This document shows, piece by piece, positions 17,205 to 26,310 of a DNA stretch of 39,272 nt. Positions within the stretch are counted from its first letter, which is position 1. Each line of letters opens with the position of its first letter. The DNA lies in the NCBI GenBank assembly GCA_937872775.1, contig CALMUA010000090.1:1-39272 (forward strand), in the 5' to 3' direction. The DNA comes from an uncultured Ruminococcus sp. Its GTDB lineage: Bacteria > Bacillota > Clostridia > Oscillospirales > Ruminococcaceae. A model generated the notes under the pieces. The model had not been told where the DNA came from and made no database searches. It worked only from the letters and a program-made list of their open reading frames with translations. Both the position numbers and the translations under genes were made by a program.

Positions 17205-18225
17205 GCTCCTTCAAGCGTTTCAATACATCTTGATTTTCCTGCATAAGCCTTTCTATTTGATCTCCCTCAGCACCCAAAAATCTTTCATATTCTTCACGTT
17301 CTAAAGGCTTTATATATTCATCAAGTTGCACATGGAAAGCATCACGAAGGGCTAAATCACGGCTTGCCATTTTTGTTCTTGCCCTGAATATAAGCGGTTT
17401 CCAGTGTGGAAGTAATTCAAATGCGTGAAATATATCATTAACCTCCCAATTATTAAGCTTATGACCGACTGAATCAGACTGCTCTTTAATCATTGCAGCC
17501 AAACCACATTCATAGGAAGCAACGAGGTCTAGCACTTCTGAATATAATGTATCTCTAATTTTATCTTTTGTTTGCAGTTTGAGTATTTCACGATATTCAC
17601 GGGATTTTTCTTTAAAGATACTTTGATAAATCATATCCGTAAAAATTGCATATTTAGTGTTGCCCATATCAACATAATCACGCAAAGCATCTGTAAATTC
17701 ACGTCTATAGTTTTCTTCTTGTAAATATGCTCCAATAAAGTCTTTATCACGCTTATTTATATATTTTGTACTGCCACCAGTTTTTTGATTAATCAAATCA
17801 ATTACTATATCAAGCATTAGCTGACGTAAAATCCTTGCATTTTCACTTTCTGAAAGTAGCATAGCAATGTTTAAAAATGATTTAAAATCAAAAATAGCAA
17901 GCTGTGGAGTTCTGTTGCTGATGTTCCCGACATTAATGTCGGGAACATCAAAGCTATTTACAGTTTTAATAAATTCTTTTAGTCTTTTGCCTTTTAAAAT
18001 TTCATATCCATTACTTAATAATTCGGTTGCATTATCGCTGACATATCTTTCTATTGTTCTTATTTCAACATCAAAAAAAGTTGCTACCATATTTTTGGTT
18101 AAATATAACTTGTCCTCAAAAATAATACACTCAATTTTTGAATTTTTCTGAATTTCAGAAATAGCAATTTCATTATTTAATATATTCTGCCTGTCCACTT
18201 GAGATGTTGTTAAATCCTTTGACAA
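17197..18225 (-). CDS. RhuM-like DNA-binding protein, putative antitoxin of the Fic pair
   Basis: 342 residues. The N-terminal part (about 28-160) has the RhuM/KilA-N-like layout: IIFEDKLYLTKNMVATFFDV, a winged-helix-like segment RTIERYVSDNATELLSNGYE, then FDFKSFLNIAMLLSESENAR. The rest is helical and charged, ending LMQENQDVLKRLKERE, which looks like a coiled coil. RhuM-like proteins are often fused or paired with Fic domains. The start is TTG at 18225 with GAGGAGGA 8 bases upstream. The pair sits inside the CRISPR region but is not a known part of type III-A systems. DNA binding and antitoxin role are inferred. Confidence 0.65.
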   Translation of the reverse strand: MSKDLTTSQVDRQNILNNEIAISEIQKNSKIECIIFEDKLYLTKNMVATFFDVEIRTIERYVSDNATELLSNGYEILKGKRLKEFIKTVNSFDVPDINVGNISNRTPQLAIFDFKSFLNIAMLLSESENARILRQLMLDIVIDLINQKTGGSTKYINKRDKDFIGAYLQEENYRREFTDALRDYVDMGNTKYAIFTDMIYQSIFKEKSREYREILKLQTKDKIRDTLYSEVLDLVASYECGLAAMIKEQSDSVGHKLNNWEVNDIFHAFELLPHWKPLIFRARTKMASRDLALRDAFHVQLDEYIKPLEREEYERFLGAEGDQIERLMQENQDVLKRLKERE

Positions 18226-18227
18226 AT

Positions 18228-18425
18228 TTATTCCTCCTCATCACTGTATTCATCTAATGTGTTGTAGCATTCATATTTAAGCAAATGCATTGCACATTAA
18301 AAATAGAAATATCAATTACAATAAAAGATATAATTTATTTAAATTCCATTGATATAGTGCACTAGTTTGTAATGCAGTACATAATGTTTCAATATATTCT
18401 TCTTCAGTGCTATCTTTAAAAATTA
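18228..18425 (-). other. Junction region with two short coding-like remnants
   Basis: Two open stretches are seen on the minus strand. One (18316-18425) reads FKDSTEEEYIETLCTALQTS and then ALYQWNLNKLYLLL before a stop, with no start codon. The other (18228-18290) would be a 20-residue peptide MHLLKYECYNTLDEYSDEEE ending 2 bp before the TTG of the RhuM-like gene; its end contains that gene's RBS, and it has no RBS itself. They look like pieces of genes cut by rearrangement, but could be chance. Confidence 0.35.
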
Positions 18426-18427
18426 TT

Positions 18428-19744
18428 TTACATCTCGTTTATTAAGTATTCATTCATTGTATCATACGATTTTATACATTTGCTTGATATATCAAAGCCT
18501 GAATATTTAAGCATATTAATAATCATTTCAAATATTTCGTCTGATTTAAAGCCTGTATCATCCTTTATATCTTTATCTGTAACGCTTACGATTGTATGTG
18601 CAGCTTTATTGCGGATATTCGTTTCTATATCACGAAGATTTTTTGCACACTTTGAGATATCATCGTCACCTGAATATTTTTCAATCAGACCACAGAATGT
18701 ATCTGAATTCATAGCAGTATCATATCTAAAACCGCTGTTATAAAGTCCGTTCAGGCATTTATCAATATCTGTACCTGATAACTTACACTTACTCCAATAA
18801 CGGACCCCTTTATTCTTTATCTCAGCATAATTATTAACATCTATACTACATTTTTCTCTTAAAAACAATTCAAACAAATGAAAGTTAAGGGGAGTTATAG
18901 CACGTATAAAATCCGCATATTCCTCTTTAATAATTTTTATTTTAAGAAGCATAACATATTCATGAATTTCCACGAATTCCTTTTTAGCATTTATCGATAT
19001 ATTATAATCGTATTTTTTAAATACGGTCTTTGTACTGAAATATTTAAGCTTTAATCTGTCATTTGCTGCTGAAAGCATATCAATAAATCTATCCGAAAAT
19101 ATTGACATATCCTTTGCAAGCTCAAGTGCCGCAGGGTAGTCATATGATTTTATAAGCTTTTTAAGCGTATTCTTTTTAAACTCCGTCAGAAGATTTTTCG
19201 TTCCGGATATTATACATCTGTCATCATTACCGTTATTACTGTCATTAAGCTCCCACAGTTCCTCGCACGTTGCATTTTTTTCATCGTCTATTCTCGGATT
19301 GCTCTGCTTCTGAGGTGTTGAAACCTGTACCGGAACCGTAGCATAGTCCAATGTCAGCGACAATATCTGGAGTGAGCTTTTCATCGCAGGTGTTCCGGAG
19401 GATACGTTTAGTATTATCTCATAATCAGGATGTTTACTGTGTATATCATTGAGGATAGAAGAAAATTCATTAATAAAGCTGTCAAAAAGCTGAACATCTT
19501 CAAGCTCAGGGCGTTCTATCAGTACTATATCAATTTCTTTGTTAAGCGTCTTTCCAAGCTGTCTGATTGAGTAACGATATCTGTCATCCTTTTCATGCTG
19601 CTCACAGATTTCCTTAGACATATAAAGATAAACAATATCCGGCGTTGGTTTATAGTTGCGGATAATATTAAGCATAGCACCATCATGAAAATATCGTATC
19701 GGATCTGTCATTCCGACAGGAGAAAATAAAATTGTTTTTTTCAT
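18428..19744 (-). CDS. csm6: Csm6, CARF-HEPN ribonuclease of the type III-A system
   Basis: 438 residues. The N-terminal CARF domain opens KKTILFSPVGMTDPIRYFHD and has the ligand-binding motif NVSSGTPAMK at about 113-122. The C-terminal HEPN domain carries RNKAAH (R near residue 378), the RX4H active site. Csm6 is activated by cyclic oligoadenylate made by Csm1 and then cuts RNA without sequence preference. Length is usual. Its ATG overlaps the cas2 end by 4 bp, so it is coupled to the adaptation genes. The 3' end of this gene is duplicated at 16489-16738. Confidence 0.92.
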   Translation of the reverse strand: MKKTILFSPVGMTDPIRYFHDGAMLNIIRNYKPTPDIVYLYMSKEICEQHEKDDRYRYSIRQLGKTLNKEIDIVLIERPELEDVQLFDSFINEFSSILNDIHSKHPDYEIILNVSSGTPAMKSSLQILSLTLDYATVPVQVSTPQKQSNPRIDDEKNATCEELWELNDSNNGNDDRCIISGTKNLLTEFKKNTLKKLIKSYDYPAALELAKDMSIFSDRFIDMLSAANDRLKLKYFSTKTVFKKYDYNISINAKKEFVEIHEYVMLLKIKIIKEEYADFIRAITPLNFHLFELFLREKCSIDVNNYAEIKNKGVRYWSKCKLSGTDIDKCLNGLYNSGFRYDTAMNSDTFCGLIEKYSGDDDISKCAKNLRDIETNIRNKAAHTIVSVTDKDIKDDTGFKSDEIFEMIINMLKYSGFDISSKCIKSYDTMNEYLINEM

Positions 19745-20067
19745 ATTATAATTACCTCATCCTTTTCCGTCAATTCGCTTCCCCATGCAGCTACCTCGCC
19801 GCTTACAGGCAAACGATAAACTCTCACATTGTCCTCAGACTCTATAATCCGTGGGATTCCCGCCACAAGCCTTGAATAGACTGATTCACTTATTATCATT
19901 TCAAAAGCTGATTTCTGCACACGAAAGCCAAATTTCTCAACAAACTTGACAAACTTGTAGCGTCGCTTGTTATCTACAATATCGTATATTACAAGTATCA
20001 GCTTTTTGTTGTCTTTTTTCTCCGACTGACCGTCAAAGAAATAATTTTCAAGCTTTAATTCACCCAT
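19741..20067 (-). CDS. cas2: CRISPR adaptation protein Cas2
   Basis: 108 residues from the preferred ATG at 20067, which has AAGGTG 6 bases upstream inside the end of cas1; GTG 20076 and ATG 20073 are alternatives. The ferredoxin-like fold is seen in LILVIYDIVDNKRRYKFVKF with the conserved Asp after the first strand, and KSAFEMIISESVYSRLV. Cas2 bridges two Cas1 dimers during spacer insertion. The N-terminal 20 residues before the first strand are longer than usual. Confidence 0.93.
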   Translation of the reverse strand: MGELKLENYFFDGQSEKKDNKKLILVIYDIVDNKRRYKFVKFVEKFGFRVQKSAFEMIISESVYSRLVAGIPRIIESEDNVRVYRLPVSGEVAAWGSELTEKDEVIII

Positions 20068-20072
20068 ATGCA

Positions 20073-21074
20073 TCACCTTATAAGTATCGGATCATACAAA
20101 TCGGCATCTGAGTTTTCAATTGCTGAAGCAAGGTTATTAACCTGATGCCAGAGAGCCTTTCTGAAGCTCATACGATATGTACTGTTAAGATACCCTGTTT
20201 CACTTCTAAGCTTTGATTCCATTTTATTAAGAAATTTTCTCATGCCTGTATTTGTAAGATATACACCTAATGTTTCACTGTCATGAATAAAATCCTCCGG
20301 ATCAATTTCACTTCCGTTTACAAGACTCATAACCACAGAATCAACTATTACCGCTCTCCACTCTTCCATCAGATCACTTGCCAATGTAGGATGCCGTTCT
20401 CTGTCACTATGAACAAATCCGGCATACGGTGATAGTCCTTTGTTTTCTATCTCTCCGTAAATTTCATACATAAGAAGCGTATAGCCAAGACTCAGCATTG
20501 AATTAAAGTTATCCTTTGGCGGCATTCTGTTTCTTCCGTTAAAGGAGAATTTTTTATCAACAAGCTTTGAAAGTCCCTGAAAATAATATTTAGCCGCTAT
20601 TCCCTCATACCCCATTATTTCATCTGTTTCCGATAAATCCGATAACTTACTTATTGAGTCATGCATCATAAATATCTCATGCTTGACAGTTTCAGAATTA
20701 TTCCTTTGGTATCGCCGCAAAATAACGATTTGATTGTTTATTTTTGCGGCGATTATTTTTTTAGCAAGAGAAAGCGAAAAATTTTTATCTTCCGTAAGTG
20801 CGATTTGCTTTTTTAGTCTGAATATGTTTGTATGCCGTGTTGACTCCAGTCTCCCGAAATAAGAACCCTTTTTAGAAAAATAACTTACCGGTATTCCGTT
20901 TTCCAGAAATTTTTTCACACATTGAGTTGTTACTGAAATATTTCCGAACAGTGCAACAGATTCAAGAGTTTCAGACGGTATTTTATGAGTCATTCCATCC
21001 TTATATCTTACTACATAATAACCACCGTCGACGTTTAATGTTGCCCCATCCTCTGTAATATACAGATAACTCAT
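20073..21074 (-). CDS. cas1: CRISPR integrase Cas1
   Basis: 333 residues. Catalytic positions are visible: Glu in IMGYEGIAAKYYF, His in YAGFVHSDRERHPTLASDL, and the acidic residues in LASDLMEEWR. Cas1 cuts and joins prespacers at the leader end of the array together with Cas2. The frame is open to 21146, but AAAGGGGG 8 bases before ATG 21074 and the family N-terminus MSYLYITEDGATL fix the start. It begins 58 bp beyond the leader-distal end of the array with no terminator seen, so it could be read through from the array or csm operon. Confidence 0.95.
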   Translation of the reverse strand: MSYLYITEDGATLNVDGGYYVVRYKDGMTHKIPSETLESVALFGNISVTTQCVKKFLENGIPVSYFSKKGSYFGRLESTRHTNIFRLKKQIALTEDKNFSLSLAKKIIAAKINNQIVILRRYQRNNSETVKHEIFMMHDSISKLSDLSETDEIMGYEGIAAKYYFQGLSKLVDKKFSFNGRNRMPPKDNFNSMLSLGYTLLMYEIYGEIENKGLSPYAGFVHSDRERHPTLASDLMEEWRAVIVDSVVMSLVNGSEIDPEDFIHDSETLGVYLTNTGMRKFLNKMESKLRSETGYLNSTYRMSFRKALWHQVNNLASAIENSDADLYDPILIR

Positions 21075-21131
21075 TATTGTAACCCCCTTTACAAAATCTA
21101 ATTTTAAATAATCCAGAAGAATCACTAAAAG

Positions 21132-23986
21132 CAATCCTGTCCCCATCGGGGCATAATCAAAATTAATATTTCTGAGCTGTTAAATATGGAATTAAAATAT
21201 AGGTTTCCGTCCCCCATCGGGGCATAATCGAAATTAATAAGAGATGCAGACCTAAGAGATGCAAATCTAAGAGGTGCGTTTCCGTCCCCCATCGGGGCAT
21301 AATCGAAATTAATGAACACAGGCAATAGGAACACAGGCAATAGGAACACAGTTTCCGTCCCCCATCGGGGCATAATCGAAATTAATAAACTTAGTCTTTG
21401 TGTTTATGTCGGGAGGCATTGGTTTCCGTCCCCCATCGGGGCATAATCGAAATTAATAGAGCAAGAATGAAGTATTAATGGAAAAAGAGTATGGTTTCCG
21501 TCCCCCATCGGGGCATAATCGAAATTAATCATTGCCAATTATGAAAACAATCAAAGGTTTGTAATGTTTCCGTCCCCCATCGGGGCATAATCGAAATTAA
21601 TCTTAGATTTAGACGTAATAGTTGTCGCTGAATACATGTTTCCGTCCCCCATCGGGGCATAATCGAAATTAATCAACAGTAACATGTACATGCTGCGAAT
21701 GTGGGAAATCAGTTTCCGTCCCCCATCGGGGCATAATCGAAATTAATTAATTACATGGGAAAGGGGGATAGGAGAATTGAAAAAGTTTCCGTCCCCCATC
21801 GGGGCATAATCGAAATTAATGCCGAAACAATGTTTGGTTACAAAAAAAGCTATACATAGTTTCCGTCCCCCATCGGGGCATAATCGAAATTAATAGGAAA
21901 TTAAATTATGTTAGAAATCATGGAAAATAATCGTTTCCGTCCCCCATCGGGGCATAATCGAAATTAATAAGGACATAGTTATATCTATGTAATATCAGCC
22001 CATACTGTTTCCGTCCCCCATCGGGGCATAATCGAAATTAATTTAAAACTTGCAACGCAAAAAATAAATATATTTCAGGTTTCCGTCCCCCATCGGGGCA
22101 TAATCGAAATTAATATGAAAATAGGCTTTTCAAAACAGTTGTGCCTAAAACGTTTCCGTCCCCCATCGGGGCATAATCGAAATTAATCAGAAAAGTGGTT
22201 TAAAGAGGAAACATCGTATGGTTTCCGTCCCCCATCGGGGCATAATCGAAATTAATAATCATTCTTTTGATCGTCTATATAACGATCTGCAAAGTTTCCG
22301 TCCCCCATCGGGGCATAATCGAAATTAATAAAAATTTTAATTCAGAGTATGACAAGATGACAAGTGTTTCCGTCCCCCATCGGGGCATAATCGAAATTAA
22401 TGCAATGAATAACAGCACTATGAGGCTTCATGTGAGAGTTTCCGTCCCCCATCGGGGCATAATCGAAATTAATAGACGTGATAATAGTAGCAGAATATAT
22501 TAAGAAAAAGTTTCCGTCCCCCATCGGGGCATAATCGAAATTAATTAATGCAATTTGTAACTTAATAGATCAGGAAATTAAAACGTTTCCGTCCCCCATC
22601 GGGGCATAATCGAAATTAATTAGTTATAATCACATTGTTAATATTGATAACATATATGTTTCCGTCCCCCATCGGGGCATAATCGAAATTAATACTGAAT
22701 AAAAAATTTCATTATTCATGATTAAAAGTTTCCGTCCCCCATCGGGGCATAATCGAAATTAATGAAATGTTGTTAATACAGGGTTTAAAAACTTAGTCTG
22801 TTTCCGTCCCCCATCGGGGCATAATCGAAATTAATATTACCTTTTCAATAGTAAAACATCAGCTGCGTTTTGGTTTCCGTCCCCCATCGGGGCATAATCG
22901 AAATTAATCTTCTTAAGCAATGCCGTTGTAAAAAAGGTTTACAAGTTTCCGTCCCCCATCGGGGCATAATCGAAATTAATGCAACACTTTCAGCAAATAG
23001 AACTTTGGGCTTGTGTTTCCGTCCCCCATCGGGGCATAATCGAAATTAATAAGTTTTAAATCGTCATTCAATTCTATCTCATTTGTTTCCGTCCCCCATC
23101 GGGGCATAATCGAAATTAATCAGCACAGTACCATAAATCTCAAATTCGCTCTCTTAGTTTCCGTCCCCCATCGGGGCATAATCGAAATTAATTGGAAAAT
23201 CATTCACAGCATCAAAAATACTTGCATCGTTTCCGTCCCCCATCGGGGCATAATCGAAATTAATATTCAAGCAGTCTGAAATTGAAAATATCTGCGAAGC
23301 GGTTTCCGTCCCCCATCGGGGCATAATCGAAATTAATAAAGCATTTAGTTCGGGTGATAAAACAGTAAATGTAGGTGGTTTCCGTCCCCCATCGGGGCAT
23401 AATCGAAATTAATATTTAAAATATTAAGCATTGAAGATGACGAATTATAGTTTCCGTCCCCCATCGGGGCATAATCGAAATTAATGTCAGGAAAAATGAA
23501 CAAAGCAAAAAAAGTTGTAGTTTCCGTCCCCCATCGGGGCATAATCGAAATTAATGAAAATAGTAAATGTTTTCCAGAAATCGTTAAAAGCGTTTCCGTC
23601 CCCCATCGGGGCATAATCGAAATTAATAAACCTAGACGTCAACTATCTATAGTATAATTTGATTGTTTCCGTCCCCCATCGGGGCATAATCGAAATTAAT
23701 ATCTTATATGTAAACAGGCTGGTCATTCTTTTAGGTTTCCGTCCCCCATCGGGGCATAATCGAAATTAATTTATAGAACAGACTGTGACGGTAAACGTCT
23801 GAAGGGTTTCCGTCCCCCATCGGGGCATAATCGAAATTAATTATTGTAGGAACAACTAACTTTTTGGCATCAAACGTGTTTCCGTCCCCCATCGGGGCAT
23901 AATCGAAATTAATCAACACATTTACTACACAATATGAAAATAATGGAAAAGTTTCCGTCCCCCATCGGGGCATAATCGAAATTAAT
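21132..23986 (-). CRISPR. CRISPR array, 40 repeats and 39 spacers, type III-A
   Basis: 39 repeats of 36 bp look identical (plus strand GTTTCCGTCC ... CGAAATTAAT, centre CCCCATCGGGG); a 40th at 21132-21167 is degenerate (several changes in its first nine bases and G to A near its end). Spacers are 33-40 bp, mostly 36-37. On the minus strand the repeat ends GGGGACGGAAAC, the same ending as type III-A repeats of Streptococcus thermophilus, giving the 5' crRNA tag ACGGAAAC. Direction is therefore minus, like all cas genes; the degenerate repeat marks the old trailer end beside cas1, and new spacers should enter near 23986. First and last repeats: 21132-21167 and 23951-23986. The array separates csm5 from cas1. 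Confidence 0.99.
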
Positions 23987-24183
23987 CCTATCCGCTGTAT
24001 CCGCATAAATAAGCGGTCTATAAAGCGTTTTGCGGCTAAAAATCAAAAATGTGATAAGCACCCTTATCAAATACCCTTTTAGCCGCTTCAAACGCCTGTT
24101 TTACGTCGTCGGCTGAAATCCGACAGATAACAGCAGAAAGTGAAAAATTCTATTACAATTATACCATAATAAAAACCCGTCTG
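23987..24183 (-). promoter_or_regulatory. CRISPR leader
   Basis: 197 bp between the csm5 stop and the first repeat hold no gene. This is the leader: it lies at the end with the perfect repeats, contains the array promoter and a long imperfect hairpin (24025-24095). Confidence 0.85.
24025..24095 (-). repeat. Long hairpin in the CRISPR leader
   Basis: Three nested helices: GCGTTT (24025-24030) with AAACGC (24090-24095); GCGGCTAAAA (24032-24041) with TTTTAGCCGC (24077-24086); and an inner TGATAAG/CTTATCA around GGTG-type loop bases. It lies inside the transcribed leader. Confidence 0.85.
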
Positions 24184-24187
24184 TCAA
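24158..24187 (-). promoter_or_regulatory. CRISPR array promoter
   Basis: On the minus strand TTGACA (24182-24187), 18-bp spacer, TATAAT (24158-24163) with an extended -10 TG. Both boxes are perfect consensus. The -35 box contains the TGA stop codon of csm5 (24184-24186). Confidence 0.85.
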
Positions 24188-25341
24188 TTAATTTCTATTT
24201 TGCATAGTCCCATATCATACAGCTCACCTTTATATCTTGTACATTTCCGCATATGCGGTGAAATGTTATATTTTCTTATATCCTGTCTATGCTTATGTAC
24301 CGGGGATGTAGTATTTACCATGATATTCTCAACTGCTGATGCCGCACGGACTCTGTTATCAAAAAGAGGATACACTGATGTCTTTGTGGCAAATCCGGAA
24401 CCGCCGCCAATGTAAATCAGATGTCCTGCCAGACTGCTTACAGATGAAACCTTTTTAAATGCCGATAAAAAGCTGTCACAATAATTTTTATATGACATAT
24501 CAATCACTTCATATAACAGGGAACCGCTTAAATCAATTTGCTCTCCGCCCTTAATATCCATGTAGCTTTTATCAATTTCAATATTAAATGTTATCCTTGT
24601 CCCCGGCTTCAGACATTCACGCTTTAGCGGAAGGTTTTTAGTATTTCCGTCGGTATATACATCAACCTTCTGGCAAAGAACCAAATCGGAAACATTAAGA
24701 GGCTCACTGTCACTTACTCTTATAAATGAAAATATATCATTTACTGCACTGGATTTTATTTTTTCATCTCTTTCAAGTAAATTAAATATTCCTGCTGACA
24801 GGCTTCTGTTTGAAGCTGAAAGATATCTCGCCCTATTTTCAAATTTCTCTGTTTCTATATTTCTGACAATACCCTGATATTTTTGCATGTCCTTTTGACA
24901 AAATGTATTTTCGAACGCTGTCCTCAATGCTCCTTTAAGACTGCTTCCCGGAATATACGGGCATCCATAGGCATCCTTTATAAATGCAGAAATAGTATCA
25001 ATGCCGCCTCCGTTTGAACGGCTGTTATCAGTTACTGCAAGAATATCATTAAGAAATAGCGTATATGATGCCCAGCCTTTATATTCATCAGGTTTAATGC
25101 CATGTTCCCTTACAAAAACAGCAAAATTTTTCTGCTCTGGGTCTAAAAGAAACTGCTCGTAGCTCCCTAGCAGATTATTCTTTTTAATTCCCTCAAAAAC
25201 CTTCATACTGTCCATAATATAAACACGTTTTTCATTCGTCATATACAGACAGTCCTTTTTGTTTATATCCGTTCCGCTGCCGATATGTACAGGACCTGCT
25301 GTTTCAAGCGTAACCTTATAGTTAATAATTTTATCCTGCAT
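24184..25341 (-). CDS. csm5: Csm5, RAMP subunit of the Csm complex
   Basis: 385 residues. N-terminal VTLETAGPVHIGSGTDINKK and the RAMP motif IPGSSLKGALRTAFENTF (about 130-147), then GGGSGFATKTSVYPLF towards the end, are typical of Csm5, which caps the 3' side of the crRNA and recruits maturation nucleases. ATG directly follows the csm4 stop (TAA ATG) with GGGGGTG upstream. Its stop codon lies in the -35 box of the array promoter. Confidence 0.93.
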   Translation of the reverse strand: MQDKIINYKVTLETAGPVHIGSGTDINKKDCLYMTNEKRVYIMDSMKVFEGIKKNNLLGSYEQFLLDPEQKNFAVFVREHGIKPDEYKGWASYTLFLNDILAVTDNSRSNGGGIDTISAFIKDAYGCPYIPGSSLKGALRTAFENTFCQKDMQKYQGIVRNIETEKFENRARYLSASNRSLSAGIFNLLERDEKIKSSAVNDIFSFIRVSDSEPLNVSDLVLCQKVDVYTDGNTKNLPLKRECLKPGTRITFNIEIDKSYMDIKGGEQIDLSGSLLYEVIDMSYKNYCDSFLSAFKKVSSVSSLAGHLIYIGGGSGFATKTSVYPLFDNRVRAASAVENIMVNTTSPVHKHRQDIRKYNISPHMRKCTRYKGELYDMGLCKIEIN

Positions 25342-26310
25342 TTATTTCACCCCCAGAAGCATCGGCTTTGCATAGCGATAAACAGGATGTGTTCCTTTTC
25401 CGCCAACGTTGAAAACATCACCATCAAAGCGAATGTCAAAACACGAACCGGCACTGAAGCTATAAAAATTGTTCTTTTTTACAAATGTATCATTATAGTC
25501 ATATGACTTTATAAAACCGCTCCGCTTTATTATTGTATATGACGCATTTTCCACAGCTCTGTCAAGCTCACTGTCATTTGCCATGCATACCGACAGACTC
25601 ATATATCTGTTGTATTTCCCACTAAGACGTTTTATTACACTATCCGGAACATCATGCATTACTGTGTCGAATTTTCCCAGACCTTCTGAAATCTTTCCTC
25701 CTATGCCGTCATATTGAAGTGAGTACATTATTTCATCAACAAAACCAAATACCTCATCATTTTCAAAGCCTATAATAAAATAAAGACCGCTGTCATGCTT
25801 TATATACTCCCGATCATTTCTTTTTTCTATCTCACCGAATTCATATGTTCCGATACTATACGGCTCGGCATCATCATTTTCAAAAATTGCAGCTGATCTT
25901 TTCATTGTCTTCTCTCCGAGAAATTTAAGCTTCTGCACTGAAATATCAGGATTAAAATCTCCTGCTATAAATTCATCCAGAGAATCTACAGGAATAAAGG
26001 AAAGCTTTTTAAATTTCTTTTTTGCTTCCGAATCTCCCTTTTTATCTGTCTGAATATGCATTACAGGCTTCGGCAGAAAAAAAACATCGTCTACATACGG
26101 AAAGCTGTCTGAAATACACAGTCTGTTCTCCTTTACCATTTCCACAAGCTTGTTTATTCCATCAACACCCTTCATTTTTCTGACCTCAATGCAAAGTGCT
26201 GAAAAAAGCCTGTCTGCGTAAAATGTGTTTTCTGTACTGCTGAGTCTGCCGTTGCCAAAATGTACCGCAGTTTTAAAAGTCATTTGATAAATCTTATACT
26301 TCATCAGCAT
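25342..26310 (-). CDS. csm4: Csm4, RAMP subunit of the Csm complex
   Basis: 322 residues. YQMTFKTAVHFGNGRL, then TFYADRLFSALCIEV, and the late Gly-rich segment DGIGGKISEGLGKF are the Csm4 pattern; the protein binds the crRNA 5' tag next to Csm1. It overlaps csm3 by 17 bp. Two ATGs (26310 and 26304) share the RBS AAGGGAAGTG; the difference is two residues and cannot be settled by eye. Confidence 0.92.
   Translation of the reverse strand: MLMKYKIYQMTFKTAVHFGNGRLSSTENTFYADRLFSALCIEVRKMKGVDGINKLVEMVKENRLCISDSFPYVDDVFFLPKPVMHIQTDKKGDSEAKKKFKKLSFIPVDSLDEFIAGDFNPDISVQKLKFLGEKTMKRSAAIFENDDAEPYSIGTYEFGEIEKRNDREYIKHDSGLYFIIGFENDEVFGFVDEIMYSLQYDGIGGKISEGLGKFDTVMHDVPDSVIKRLSGKYNRYMSLSVCMANDSELDRAVENASYTIIKRSGFIKSYDYNDTFVKKNNFYSFSAGSCFDIRFDGDVFNVGGKGTHPVYRYAKPMLLGVK

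Noticed and set aside
22267..22503. Open frames across the CRISPR array with repeated VSVPHRGIIEIN or INFDYAPMGDGN
   Set aside because: They are translations of the 36-bp repeat and random spacers, not genes.
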